In this document: positions 44,029 to 55,460 of the stretch, in pieces
How the letters are laid out: each line of letters starts with the position of its first letter
How positions within the stretch are numbered: the first letter of the stretch is position 1
Assembly: GCA_037349315.1 (NCBI GenBank)
Contig: JBAIAC010000023.1
Location: forward strand, 35,998,501-36,062,500
Source of the DNA: Chelydra serpentina
Lineage: Eukaryota > Chordata > Testudines > Chelydridae
Direction: 5' to 3'
Length of the DNA stretch: 64,000 nt
Notes under the pieces: generated by a model
Told to the model about the DNA's origin: nothing
The model's database searches: none
What the model saw: only the letters and a program-made list of their open reading frames with translations
Translations under genes and position numbers: made by a program

Positions 44029-45050
44029 TGGATTCATAGATTTCAAGGCCAGAAGAGACCATTGTTATCTAATCTGACCTCATGTGCAACACAGTCCACA
44101 GAACTTCCCCAAAATAATTCCTAGAGCAGGTCCTTTAGAAAAACATCCAGTCTTGATTTTAAAATTGCCAGTGATGGAGATTTCAAACACAATCCTTGGC
44201 AAATTGTTCCAATGGTTAATTATCTTCATGAGTTATTAAATTTATGCGTTTCCAGTCTGAATTTGTCTAGCTTCAACTTGAAGCCATTGGATTGTGTTAT
44301 ACTATTCTCTAATAAATTGAATTATCAACTATTTCTTCCCATATAGACTATAATCTGGTTACCCCTTAACCTTCTCTTTGTTAAACTAAGTAGAGTTGAG
44401 GAGAACAGTCACTATAAGCCATGTTTTCTAATGCTTTAATCATGCATGTGGTTCTTCTCTGAACCCTCTCCAATTTATCAACATACTTCTTAAATTGTGG
44501 ACACAAGAACTGGACACAGTATTCCAGATTCCCCGGTTTATGCATCCAAGCTCTTTTGGCCACAGCATCACACTAGGAGCTCATGTTCAGCTGATTATCC
44601 ACCACAACCACCAAATCTTTGTTACAGTTACTGCTTCCCAGGATAGAGACCCCTATTGGGTAAGTATGGCCTACATTCTTTATTCCTAGGTATATACATT
44701 TAGCCATATTGAAATACACATTGTTTGCTTGTGTGCAGTGTACTAAGCAATCCAAATTGCTCTGTAGTTGTCCTCTTCATTGTTTACCACTTCCCCAATT
44801 TTTGTATTATCTGCAAACATCAGTGATTTTAAGTTTCTTCCAGGTCACTAATAAAAAAAAACGTTAAATAGCGTAGAGCCAAGAACCAGTTACTGCCATT
44901 ACCATTAGAAACAGTCATTCGATGACGATTCCCCACTTGCATTTACATTTTGAGACCTATCAGCTAGCCAGCTTTGAACCCATTTAATGTGTGCCATGTT
45001 AACTTTATCGTTCCAGCTTTTTAATCAAAATGTCATGTGGTGCCAAGTCA
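44029..45050 (-). mobile_element. CR1 LINE 'b', inserted in CR1 'a'
   Basis: A new CR1 3' end (GGATTCATAGATTTCAAGGC, CAGAAGAGACCATTG) starts inside CR1 'a'. It runs through the ORF2 tail (minus strand LEYCVQFLCPQFKKYVDKLE at 44,381-44,563) and into RT-side sequence to about 45,050. It is 5'-truncated and has many stops. Confidence 0.7.
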
Positions 45051-45399
45051 AACTCCAGAACAGGATGCAGTATCCCAGTATTGGTCTCACCAAAGCTGTA
45101 CATAGAGGTAAAATCAGAGCTCTGCTACTCACTCCTCCCCTGCTTATACATCCAAGGATGATTAGCCCCTCTTGCTACAGCATTGCACTGAAAGCTTGTT
45201 TTGAGTTGTCTGTCCACTACTGCCCCTAAATTCTTTCCCCTGATTTCCAGGATATAGTCACCCATTCAGTACATGTGGCCTGAATTCCTTGTTTCCAGGT
45301 ATATAAAACGTTGTATTTGGCTGTATTAAACTGCATTTTGTTCAAATAGGACCAGGTTACCAAGTGATCCATATTGCTATGTATGACTGCCCTGTCATC

Positions 45400-45531
45400 T
45401 GCAGTGTCGTAGCTGTGTTGGTCCCAGGATACCAAAGAGACATGGGGGGTGAGGTAATATCTTTCATTGGATCAACTTTTGTTGGTGAGAGAGACAAGCT
45501 TTCGAGCTTACCCAGAGCTCTTCTTCAGGTT
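45400..45531 (-). mobile_element. Hammerhead-bearing short element, second family
   Basis: 132 bp, flanked by TGTCATC at 45,393-45,399 and 45,532-45,538, inside CR1 'a'. Minus strand: hammerhead block, then AAAGATATTACCTCACC and the 3' end GGGACCAACACAGCTACGAC. The last motif resembles CAGACTAACACGGCTACC at the end of the 12.8-kb element, so the two families share a 3' terminus type. Confidence 0.75.
45491..45528 (-). ncRNA. Hammerhead ribozyme, intact core (second family)
   Basis: Minus strand: CTGAAGA (45,528-45,522), stem II GAGCT/AGCTC (45,516-45,520 with 45,504-45,508), GAAA (45,503-45,500), a 2-bp stem III with CTTGT loop, then T-C (45,492-45,491). All invariant bases are present although stem sequences differ fully from those at 12.9 kb, so structure rather than sequence is conserved. 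Confidence 0.65.
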
Positions 45532-46370
45532 TGTCATCACTCACTCCTCCGATCTTTCTGTCATCTGTAAATTTTCACAGCAAGGAATTAAAATTTACTT
45601 CCAGATCATTGATGAAAATGTTGAATAGCATCAGTTTTAGTAGCAATCCCTGCAAAACCTTTCTAAAAACACCCCCATTTGATGATGATTTCCCATTTTC
45701 AACAATTTTTGAAATCTGTCAGTTACCTAGTTTTTAATTGTAGTGATAATTTTTAGTTAGTTTAGATAGTTGATATTGTATAGTGATAATTTTTAATCAG
45801 AATGTTTTGTGCTGGTAAGCCAAATGCCTTACATAAGTCTATATTACATCAGCACAGTTACTTTTATCAACCAAACTTGTCATTTCATCAAACAATGAAA
45901 TCAGGTTTGTTTGACAGGACCTGTTTTCCATAAAACCATGATGAATGGAATTAATTATATTCCTAGCCTTTAATCATTTATCACTGGAATCCCACATCTG
46001 CCTTTCCATTATTTTCCAGGATTCATGTCAAGCTAACCAGCCTATAGTTACCCAGCTCATCCCGCTTTTCCTTTTTGAATATTAGTACATTAGCTGTATT
46101 ACAGAATTTGCTCAGTATTCCAAGATGCATTAAAAATTATCAGCAGGCCAGAGATCTCCTCAGCCTACTCTTTTAGGACTCTTGGGTGCAAATTATCCAT
46201 GTCTGGAGATATAAAAACGTTATCTAACATTCTCCTCAGTTACTAATGGAATGGAAGTACTTCATCATCCTCATGTGAAATGAGTACCTCATCCTGCTTC
46301 TTTCCAAATACAGAACAAATATTTATTGAACACTTCTGCCTTTTTGGCATCATTAAATTAAAGCAATCAT

Positions 46371-47196
46371 TTTCAAGGAGTGTCCAAGATTTTTTCTTGG
46401 TAGTTCTTAATGCATCAGTCTTTTCTTATTAGAACTGAAATCTAAACAGCAGAAATCCATGTCCAAATGTATGGTAATAGATGAGCCTACTTTTAAACGG
46501 CTTTCTTTATTATTCATGTTTTCTGAGTGCTGTTCCTGATTGCTATGTCAGAGGGCTGGCAAGTTGATAAGTGGAACAATTAAAAATAGCTCATTTTAGT
46601 AATAACAGCATCATTTGTGATATTTTATTCAGCATTTGATGGTCCACAGAAGACTCTCTTGCTTTTTCATATGTCAGACTGTCTCTAGAGTCTAGGAGAA
46701 CTTCTCTTAAATGCCATTGTCAGCCAGTCACATACAGTTCATCCCCTTGAATGAAATAAACCAGAGTAAATAAACAAATAAATGACATACAGCATGAGTG
46801 CAATTCCTGGAATTTGAGTAGGAGGCTTTAAAAAGTAATTGCACCCCCTCAAGTGATTACATTCCTTCATAATAAAGCATAAAATATAATAATTACCAAA
46901 GCTATGAAACAATTCACTCAGCAGTTGAAATGAACAAGATTTGCTACCTGCTTCTTCGAACACTTACCGGGGGAAAGATTGCTTTGTTTTTCTGCTTAAT
47001 GTCCAAGAAAAAAAAAAAAAGGTTGAGTATTGTTACTACAGAACACTGTGGATCTAATCCTGAAGCCTTTATACCATCCTTACTCAGGGAAAACTCCCAT
47101 TAACTCTGAGAGGTTTCTACATCAGGCTATTACTAGGGTACGTTGATGCTAGTATAATCCTAGTTCTTTAATGGACATAGAAGAGTTAACATACAG
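46371..47196. other. Unassigned sequence
   Basis: No gene. 46,371-46,480 may be further, very diverged CR1. A-run at 47,009-47,021. Confidence 0.4.
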
Positions 47197-47319
47197 TAGG
47201 GTGACCAGACAGGAAGTGTGAAAAATCGGGACAGGGGCTGGCGGGTAATAGGAGCTTATATAAGACAAAAACCCAAAAATCAGGACTGTCCCTATAAAAT
47301 CGGACATCTGGTCACCCTA
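47197..47319. mobile_element. hAT-like MITE (123 bp)
   Basis: TAGGGTGACCAGACAGGAAG at the left and its inverse (ATCTGGTCACCCTA) at the right. Flanks ACATACAG and ATATACAG match 7 of 8. A second copy of the same length is at 57,189. Confidence 0.8.
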
Positions 47320-47338
47320 ATATACAGTCACAGAAAGC

Positions 47339-47478
47339 TTGATCTTGCAAGGTGTTGAGCGCTCTGTCCCCAAGCCATCAACATTTTAAGTACATGAGTA
47401 ATCTCCTTGACTTCAGTGGGGCTACTTATGTGCTTGAAGTTAAGCATGTGATTTAGTGACTCACTGGATCAGGACCAG
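47339..47478. repeat. Palindromic MITE-like repeat
   Basis: Left CTTGATCTTGCAAGG and right GGATCAGGACC are imperfect inverted ends. The centre has GACTTCAGTGGGGCTACTTA. Confidence 0.45.
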
Positions 47479-48287
47479 AGTACTCATCACTTTGGATGAT
47501 CAAGCCCAGAGTTCAGAAGCCCTAGCTCAAAGCAGTTCTAGAATATAAAGTAAGAGCTAGATTAGAGTTCACAAATTTAGACTGGCTTGTGCAGAATGTG
47601 TTTCTTCAAAACAGTTCCCCGTGGCAATTCTTTATCTAGCTTAAATAAAGCCAACTACCAAATTCAGGACCGAATTCTCAGAAAACAGCTTCTTGAATGT
47701 CTTGATGTGACAAATCATTGCTGGCCTGTGATACATTATACCCAGTGACATTTCATTCTCACCAAGATATGACTGAAGACGCCAGACATGGCTGTTTTCA
47801 AAGCAGTGTGTGGGATGCCAGCTCGCACTCTCTGTTATCTGTTAACAAGATCCCTTTGCCTAACTCCTACCAGCACTTTGAAATTTTAACCTCCCTGTGT
47901 CATAACAGGGATGCGTCATTATCCACATGGGAATTGGAAAAAAGAAAAGACAAGGGAGAAAAACAACAGATAAAAACTGTGTATTTTAAAGAGATTTTAA
48001 ACATTATGGTTCTCATGGAAATATGGGCCCAATCTGCTCCCTGGGACACAAGTGATTCTTTACGGGATTGCAGAATTGAGCCGTTTCCGTTATATTAATG
48101 CAATTGCTTTTTAAAGCATTGAACTGGGAGAATGCAGGTATCACACTGAATAGCCATATCAAAATATGAGTAATAATGGAAAATGATAAGGAAAATCAAG
48201 TATTAATATTAATAATTTGGGGTGAACTGCCTGTATTGAAGTCAATGGGAGTTGTTTGGGGTTTTTAGTGTACGTAGTATACTGGCT
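47479..48287. other. Unassigned sequence
   Basis: No gene. The 126-codon ORF at 47,718-48,098 has no motif or start context. Confidence 0.5.
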
Positions 48288-48299
48288 ATAGTGTACTTG

Positions 48300-49298
48300 G
48301 ATTCTTAGAAAACCTTTGACAAAAGGCTTTTAAGCAAAGTAAGCTTCTCATGGGATAAGAGGGAAGGGACTCTCATGGATCAGTAACTGGTTAAAAGATT
48401 AGGAATAAATGGTCGGTTTTCAGAATGGAGAGATGTAAATAATGGTGTCCCCCAGAGGTGAGCACTGGGACCAGTACTGTTCAACATATTCATACATGAT
48501 CTGGAAAAAGGGGTAAACAGTGAAGTGGCAAAATGTGCAGCTGATACAAAACTACTCACAATAGTTAAGTCCCAGGCAGACTGCGAGGAGCTACAAAAGG
48601 ATCTCTCAAAACTGGGTGACTGGGCAACAAAATGGCAGATGAAATTCAGTGTTGATAAATGCAAAGTAATGCACACTGGAAAACATAATCCCAACTCTCT
48701 CTCTCTATATATATATATATATGTATATATATATAAATATAAATGATGGGGTCTAAATTAGCTGTTACCACTCAGAGAAAGATCTTGGAGTCTAGATCTC
48801 TAAAAACATCCATTGAATGAGCAGCGTCAGTCAAAAAGATAATAGAATGTTAGGAATCATTAGGAAAGGAATAGATAAGACAGAAAATATCATATTGCCT
48901 CTATATAAATACATGGTACACCCACATCTTGAATACTGTGTATGGATCTGGTTGTTTCATCTCAAAAAATATATATTGAAATTGAAAAAGGTACAGAAAA
49001 AAGGGCAACAAAATGATTAAGGGTATGGAACAGCTTCCATATGAGAACAGATTAATAAGACTGGGATTTGTCAGTTTGGAAAAGAGACGACTAAGGGGGG
49101 GATATGATAGAGGTCTATAAAATCATGACTGGTGTGGAGAAAGTAAATAAGGAAGTGTTATTTACTCCTTCTCATAATACAAGAACGAAGGGTCACCAAA
49201 TGAAATTAACAGGCAGCAGGTTTAAAACAAACAAAAGGAAATATTTCTTCACACAACGCGCGTCAACCTGTGGAACTTTTTGCCAGAGGATGTTGTGA
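48300..49298 (+). pseudogene. CR1 ORF2 RT and C-terminal fragments
   Basis: Fragments include AKCAADTKLLTIVKSQADCE (48,525 on; the catalytic box reads AADT instead of FADDT), LGDWATKWQMKFSVDKCKVM, then YMVHPHLEYCVWIWLFHLKK (48,817-49,020) and [20 protein letters not shown] (49,104-49,298). Several stops and frame changes separate them. More diverged than the copy at 16.4 kb. Confidence 0.8.
48704..48745. repeat. TA microsatellite
   Basis: TATATATA tract with a few GT/AA interruptions inside CR1. Confidence 0.9.
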
Positions 49299-49629
49299 AG
49301 GTCAAGATTATAACAGGGCTCAAAAAAGAACCAGATAAGTTCATGGAGGATAGGTCCATCAATGGCTATTAGCCAGGATGGGCAGGGATGCAAAACCATG
49401 CTCTGAAGTGTCCCTAGGCTCTATTTGCCAGAAGCTGGGAATAGACGACAGGGGATTACCTTGACACTTGATTACCTGTTATGTTCATTCCCTCTGGGGC
49501 ACCTGGTATTGGCCACTGTCAGAAGACAGGATACTGGGCTAGATGGACCATTGGTCTGACCCAATATGGCTGTTCTTAGATTCTTTTTTATAAAGTGGCC
49601 CCAGCCAAGCTATTGGAAGAGATATAAGC

Positions 49630-49830
49630 CCCCAAACTCCATGGTCGAAGCCAACCTCTAAATACTGGATGTTAGGTGAGAAAATATTTCCTGAGGAAAG
49701 TTATTCCATAACTGTCTACTGTAGGGTTTCCTACACCTTTCCTTGGGAACATCTGCTAATGGCCACTGGATACGGGATGAGGTGGACCACTGGTCTGATT
49801 CAGTGTGGTAATTCCTGTGTTTGTACAGTA
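49630..49830 (+). mobile_element. CR1-type 3' end, second subfamily
   Basis: GGGAACATCTGCTAATGGCC, ACTGGATACGGGATGAGGTG and GACCACTGGTCTGATTCAGT form a CR1 3' UTR variant similar to that at 49,500-49,560 but separate from it. Confidence 0.65.
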
Positions 49831-50997
49831 CTCTGAATACTAAACAGTTAAAGAAGAACACTGAACAGCTAACCCAGTGAATAGACATTAGAAAACCACC
49901 CACCAAACAAACTGCTTTGTTTTGACTTTTAGTATTTTATTTTAAAAGGGGTTGATTACACTCAGGAACCCACCATTGGTAGGACAGCAAATACCCATGA
50001 TAAAGAAACACTTGCCATAGCTTTTAAAAAGAAGTGGTCAGAGATGTACTGAGTTAAACACATTAGGAGCAGGTTCTCACCTTAGATCCCACCACAGCAA
50101 AGGCCGAGTCACGTATTTACCTAAGGCACAATCAAACCCTGACAGACAAAGTGTTAAAACAGGGTGAGGTTCATATATAGCCAGATTCCTTATTGCCGAG
50201 TGCTTCTGACATTAAACAAAGTTCAATTAGAGTTGAGTTCAAGCTTAAAAATTTAGATCCAGACCTGGATTTCAAAACTCCCCAAAGACTGAGGTTCTTG
50301 AATCCAGAGTTTTGTTCAGCCCTTTACTAGAGACAGCCATCAACTGTAACGTGTGTCTGGAACTGGGTTCAGAGTCCAACACCCTTCCTCCAGAACGTGT
50401 GGGTGTATTCAGATCTGGACTTTGGGTCTGAGTGCAAACTCTATATCAGTCCTCTCTTTGTAGGCATTCATGCAGTGTGAGTGTAGTGTACCCACCCTTG
50501 CCCAGCCTCTGAGCAAACCTACCACCACATTGTATACAACATGTCCTGGTGAAAAAGCCCTGCTGGGAGCCCTACCTAATAGCCAAACCTTCTGGTTATG
50601 GGGTGGGGGAGGAATTGCTCTTGCAAGGACCAAAACGGCACAAATTAAGGTGTAGCCATTGCAGCTTGTTCTTCTTGAAAACAAAACCACAACAAAAACC
50701 CAACACCACCTCTCCACATCACATCTAACCCAAGTTTATGAAAGGCCTGGTTGAATTGATCTTTTCCTGACTCGCCACTTCAGAGCGTACGTTCTCAGAA
50801 AGTGGGTACCCAAAAGTGGAGAGAAATATCTAATCTACCAGTACAGATAGATGTTGAAAGTCTGAGCCTGGCAAAACTGAATGAACCTAGAATCATGGAG
50901 GTTAGAAATGGAAGAGTCCTGAGTTTCCTAGAAATCTCCCCTGTCAGTTCCAATGTCAGAGCAGGGTTCTTAGGAAATCATTAGGGTATGATAATGG
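49831..50997. other. Unassigned sequence
   Basis: No supported gene or repeat. Confidence 0.5.
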
Positions 50998-51083
50998 GGC
51001 AAATTCCGCCTTCAAATAGGAGTGTGCATCCTCCAGTGGTGTCAATGGGAGTCAAAAGTGTATTTTGAAAGCAGAATTTGGCC
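50998..51083. repeat. Palindromic MITE-like repeat
   Basis: GGCAAATTCCGCCTTCAAA and TTTGAAAGCAGAATTTGGCC are inverted ends around TGGTGTCAATGGGAGTC. Confidence 0.6.
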
Positions 51084-53359
51084 TCCTCTGCTTACTAATT
51101 AATAGTACTTGGTATATTTTCAAGTATATATGTATACACAGTAAGCCCCTTTGGCTCAGTTTGTGCTTTCCCTCATGGGATCAAGCCAGACCCTTTAGCA
51201 TGATTGTTTCTGCTTGCCATTTCCTGGCTTATCCTGAGAGCTACAATCACTTGTCTGCTGGTGCTGGGAGAACCAGGTTTGGAAACTTGCTCACAGTTTG
51301 AAAACTACTCAATACATTGGGGAGCAGGGAGCTCAGTGCATCCGTTTCTAGAAATTATTCGGGCCACATCAGCAGGCTCTGGAGAGCTGTATGGATTGTA
51401 CAGGTTCATTTCTGTTCTTGTGTGCCAAAATCCTCACTGCTAAAAAGGTGGTGTTGTTGCTGACGGTGCCTGAATTCCCCTAAGATAACTGAAAAGCCAC
51501 AGTTTCTTCATTTCACTTTCTGGTAGAGAAGAGCCAAAGACACGCAATTCTGACCCAGATTTTGAACAGCTCAAGATCAGGGGTCTGTCCGGTCTCTACT
51601 TTATCGTACATGTTGTTACACCTTTACTCTCTCCTATAATTCCCACTTTCATCTCTAGGGGGTCTCATGCTAAAACGTAAGGCAGATTACAACTAGCACA
51701 TTCTTATTGTGCTGGTGGCAAAACTAACCCTCGCCTGCCCACAATCCAACCATATATCCTGGACAGATCAGCTTTATTTTCCTTTCTATATACCCTGAGC
51801 CCTCCCTCTATATCACCCTGGACCTACCATGGGATGTTTTGCTCTTCCCACATCATCTAGGCTTTTCTGTAGCATGTTCTCTCCATCTAAGTCCTGCCTT
51901 CTTGTTTTGTGTTGCAATTTCCAAATAAGACAAAAAACAGGATTTATATGCAACATGTTCTTTACATGTGCAATATCGTAGCAGGGTAAATGCTTTTCGA
52001 ATTCCAGTATGACAGGAGTTCTGCAGCATTCTCTGGATGCTTCCCTCTTGCATATGCATTGACGTGCTACTTTACTTTCAATGTGCAATACATTCAAAAG
52101 ATATGGGAGCAAATAGGACACAGGAGTTAGTATAGATCAATTTTTAAAACAAGCTTTGTTGAGGTGGGCAGCGGCTGTAGGGAGATGGAGTACAATTCTG
52201 TCCTAACACTACAATCAGCCTTGAGGATATTACTCTTACTGCCTGCTAGAGACAGGTGGTGGGTGAGGTGCTCCAAGAAAAGCCACACCCTTGGCATGAG
52301 GTGATGTTCCCTAGGGAAGTGGTTTGGTTGCACAATTACTTCAGCAGGTTTCCACTTGCATGGATACAAAGGAAAAAATTAAGGGTCAACTTTGTTTTTC
52401 ACAAAGCCAGGGCTATTATTTCCCATCCTCACTCCAACCCAGCACACACACCGGGGTTGCTATTTGTGAAACAGTTGCTTGATGTCAGATGACTTTCATC
52501 CTTTACTTCCTTGGACTCCCTGGGCTCCTCTGCATTCAACCCTCTTTCTTTTCTTCTCCAGGTCTCTGTCCCTCTCCTCCTGTATGCAACCCTCTTGCTT
52601 GAACCAGCTTCCTACTTGTCATGCACCCAGCACCGTCTATCTCCCTCTTCAGATCCCTCCATGAGAGGGGCTTCTTTTACAAAGCATTCCCTCAGTGCTC
52701 TTCGCACTGCACCTGCCCACACCTGAACCCTTGTGCCACACAGTACATTTGCCTGTGACTTTTTACACATTCTCTAAAGAGCCATGTATAATTACTGCTC
52801 TCCCACCCACCAGTTTGCCTTCTAAGCACCCTTCATCGTCATTTGTGCCAGCACAGGACATCAGAGTGGAATCTGCTTGGTGCAACGAGTGGACAGCGAC
52901 AATAGTCGTTAATCACTCTCTCATCACTACCCAAACCATCTGTCCACCAGGTTTTGATCTGCCAAGGCACCTGTGGTCACCTCTGAACTGGGTTCCAACA
53001 GGACAGGGAAACTGTGCAGCCAATCTTTTTAAATGGGGTTTTTCTAATGATCCGCGATGCAGATCCCTGAGGAGTGTCCACTGACGATGTCACATATCCC
53101 TGAGGAGTGTCCACTGACTTGTTTTGACAGTGGGCTACAGGCTCTCTACCTGGCTGATAATGCCATCAAGTGGCTGGGCACATTACGTATCTGCTGATAT
53201 GTGAGAAAAAATTCCAAATGTTAGTGTCCACAGTTAGGCAAATACAGCTGTATTTAGGCATCTAAACATTGCCCCGGCTTTTAGAGGTGCTGAATGCTCC
53301 TTCAGACCACTTAATTCAATACCCAAATCTTTCTCTACTTACATGACTGTCATACTGGG
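51084..53359. other. Unassigned sequence
   Basis: No supported gene. 102- and 129-codon ORFs (51,813-52,121 minus; 52,695-53,084 plus) show no motif. ATCCCTGAGGAGTGTCCACT is duplicated in tandem at about 53,064 and 53,096. Confidence 0.5.
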
Positions 53360-53550
53360 CCTCACAATCCTTAAGGCATTTTACCCCCACGACACTGAAT
53401 CAGGCAAAGAAATATGGCTCCCATTTTACATATAGGAAAGCTTAAACATAGGGTAGATTAGGTTATGCAGGGCATCAGTAGTTAACCTGGAAATTGAATC
53501 CACGTCTCCTGAGCCCTAGACCAGCATCTATTCACTAGACTAGACCATCC
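53360..53550 (+). mobile_element. MIR-like SINE
   Basis: GCTCCCATTTTACATATAGG, AACCTGGAAATTGAATCCAC and CTATTCACTAGACTAGACCA follow the MIR core and 3' pattern. Confidence 0.6.
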
Positions 53551-53783
53551 TTTCTTATCACAGCCTTTAGGTGCCCAACTTGGAAAATGTTGGCCTACAT
53601 AATAGTTGCTGCTCATATATCCTGAATATAGTGCCCCACAAGTGATATTTCTAAGAAAGTCTTAACCTAACACATTGTTGATTAACCATAGTTGTTAAAT
53701 GCTTAAATAAAAGTCACCTCATTTTATTCTCTTTAAACATTTTATTCATTGAACCATTTTCAGCCATTTACACGATTCACTAA

Positions 53784-54084
53784 GGGTATGTCTATACTAC
53801 CGCCTGCCGCCTGATTCGGCAGGTAGCAATCGATCTTCTGGGATCGATTTATCGCGTCTCATCTAGACACGATAAATCGATCCCGGAAGTGCTCGCCGTC
53901 GACACCGGTACTCCTGCTCCGCGCGAGGAGTAAGCGGAGTCGACGGGGGAGCCTGCCTGCTGCGTCTGGACCCGTGGTAAGTGCTTTTTAGTTCGAACTA
54001 AGATACTTTGACTTCAGCTACGTTATTCACGTAGCTGAAGTTGCGTATCTTAGTTCGATCCGGGGGGTTAGTGTTGACCAGCCC
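53784..54084. mobile_element. CpG-rich MITE with internal hairpins, TAA-flanked
   Basis: Ends GGGTATGTCTATAC and (reversed) GGGCTGGTCAACAC match; flanked by TAA (53,781-53,783 and 54,085-54,087), the target size of PIF/Harbinger elements. Inside are inverted GGATCGATTTATCG/CGATAAATCGATCC and CTAAGATAC...GTATCTTAG with CAGCTACGT/ACGTAGCTG. Non-coding. Confidence 0.65.
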
Positions 54085-54297
54085 TAAGAGAGAAGATTTG
54101 AGTGCTGCCAAAGTGCTAAGAGTGTTGTGGTCTACTGAGACAAAACAGTCAAGTTATCCCTGGAATTTATGGGCATAACACCATCTTCATTCAGGTAACA
54201 CTTTTGTACCATCTGAGCTGAGAAATCTAAAAATGCTTTAGGCCAATATTTTCTAAACTGCCTAGTGGCTGGGATACACAATTCTCTATCAGCCTTT

Positions 54298-54582
54298 GGG
54301 CTGGTCTACATCACTGCTTAAGTCTTTGTAACTTATGTCACTCAAGGGTGTGAAAAAGACACACCCCATAGTGACATAAGTTACATCGAACAAAGTGCTG
54401 TCCACACCATGCTATGTTGGTGGAAGATGCTCTCCCGCTGACGTAGCTTCTGCCTCTCGCAGAGGCGGATTAATTATGCTGATGGGAGAGTGCTTTCCTG
54501 TTGCAATAGCGCATCATCACCAGATTCACTACAGTGGCGCAGCTGCATCGGTGCAATGCAGCGTGGTAGTGTAGAGTTGCCC
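54298..54582. mobile_element. Related MITE
   Basis: Ends GGGCTGGTCTACATCACT and (reversed) GGGCAACTCTACACTACC. Internal inverted GTAACTTATGTCACT/AGTGACATAAGTTAC. Ends resemble those at 53,784, placing it in the same group. Flanking TTT/TTA is only a weak duplication. Confidence 0.6.
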
Positions 54583-54589
54583 TTAATGT

Positions 54590-54712
54590 GTAATGAAGAG
54601 TCTTCCACTCTCTTCAAGACAGGGACTGCTCCCTACTATGTGTTTGTACAGCACCTAGCTCAATGAGGCCCAGATGTCTGTCTGGGTAATGGTAATATAA
54701 ATGATAGATCTG
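54590..54712 (+). mobile_element. SINE 3' tail (MIR/L2-like)
   Basis: CAAGACAGGGACTGCTCCCT, ACTATGTGTTTGTACAGCAC and CTAGCTCAATGAGGCCC, followed by a GGTAATATAAAT tail. Same tail type as at 22,500 and 25,433. Confidence 0.6.
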
Positions 54713-54714
54713 CA

Positions 54715-54898
54715 ATAGGAAGGGATAGCTCAGTGGTTTGAGCATTGGCTTGCTGAATCCAGGGTTGTAAGATCAATCCTTGAGGGGGCCATTTAGGGAT
54801 CTGGGGCAAAAATTGGGGATCGGTCTTGCTTTGAGCAGGGGGTTGGACTAGATGACCTCCTAAGGTCCCTTCCAACCCTGATACTCTATGATTCTATA
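54715..54898 (+). mobile_element. Tortoise/Cry-type tRNA-derived SINE
   Basis: The tRNA-like head has an A box (TAGCTCAGTGG, 54,726-54,736) and a diverged B box (AGATCAATCC, about 54,770). It is followed by GGGGGCCATTTAGGGATCTG and a CR1-like 3' tail (GGGGGTTGGACTAGATGACC, ending CTATGATTCTATAAT). This arrangement is the tortoise Pol III SINE, which points to a cryptodiran turtle. B-box changes suggest weak or no present Pol III activity. Confidence 0.85.
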
Positions 54899-55199
54899 AT
54901 ATACAAATATCTTAGGTAGTCACATTGTTGCATTCAAGGTTAGGAGAATAAAAATGGATGAGTTTGGTGTGTTTTTAAGGTTCTTTGAAATGTATAAGAT
55001 CTGCAATCTACCATATTAATCTTATCATATTTAGACAGTGTCTTTGCAAAAGGTCTCAAAGCTCTTCTGAAACTATATGCATACACCACCACTGAAATGT
55101 GACCATCTCTAGGGTGAGGCCATGACAGGTGTTTCACAGCCCACAGCAACACTAGTAATAATAATACTTGCAGCACTTACATAGCATTTTATACTTTCA
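54899..55199. other. Unassigned sequence
   Basis: No gene or clear repeat. Confidence 0.5.
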
Positions 55200-55460
55200 A
55201 AGCTCTTAAACAAATTAATTACAGCACTACCGAAGAGATTCGGACAGGATATGAAGAAAATTGTATCCATTTGAAACTACAAGGGGAATTTAGAGAGACA
55301 TAATGTAATTACTGAATTTGGAATCCAGCCAGGATACCACTGTTAAAAATGCCATGGGATCTTTAATGACCACAAGCGGTCAGGACCCTGGCTTTTTATC
55401 TCCCCTGAAACCTGAGGAAACCCCCATCAAAATGTGTTCAATCATCAACCACCTGAAAGG
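55155..55460. repeat. Old amniote interspersed repeat fragments
   Basis: AATAATACTTGCAGCACTTA with ACTTTCAAAGCTCTTAAACA, and CATGGGATCTTTAATGACCA with GGTCAGGACCCTGGC are word patterns common in old L2/L3-derived repeats. Family not certain. Confidence 0.35.

Larger units (their letters stand above)
45051..46370 (-). mobile_element. CR1 LINE 'a', continuation
   Basis: CCAGAACAGGATGCAGTATC and TATTGGTCTCACCAAAGCTG are the CR1 text expected right after the break at 44,028. It continues through RT-encoding sequence to about 46,370, interrupted by the hammerhead-bearing element at 45,400-45,531. A local duplication of TAGTGATAATTTTTA lies at about 45,740 and 45,781. Confidence 0.7.
48288..49580 (+). 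mobile_element. 5'-truncated CR1 LINE
   Basis: Starts within the RT (TACTTGGATTCTTAGAAAAC, matching the YLDFSKAF region) and runs to a complete 3' end (GGGCTAGATGGACCATTGGT, then CTGTTCTTAGATTCTT). A TA microsatellite (48,704-48,745) has expanded inside it. Confidence 0.85.

Noticed and set aside
47718..48098. 126-codon ORF as an exon
   Set aside because: No recognisable domain and no splice-site or conservation evidence available.
54715..54898. Functional tRNA gene
   Set aside because: The tRNA-like head lacks a pairing acceptor stem, the B box is diverged and it continues into a CR1-like tail: a SINE.
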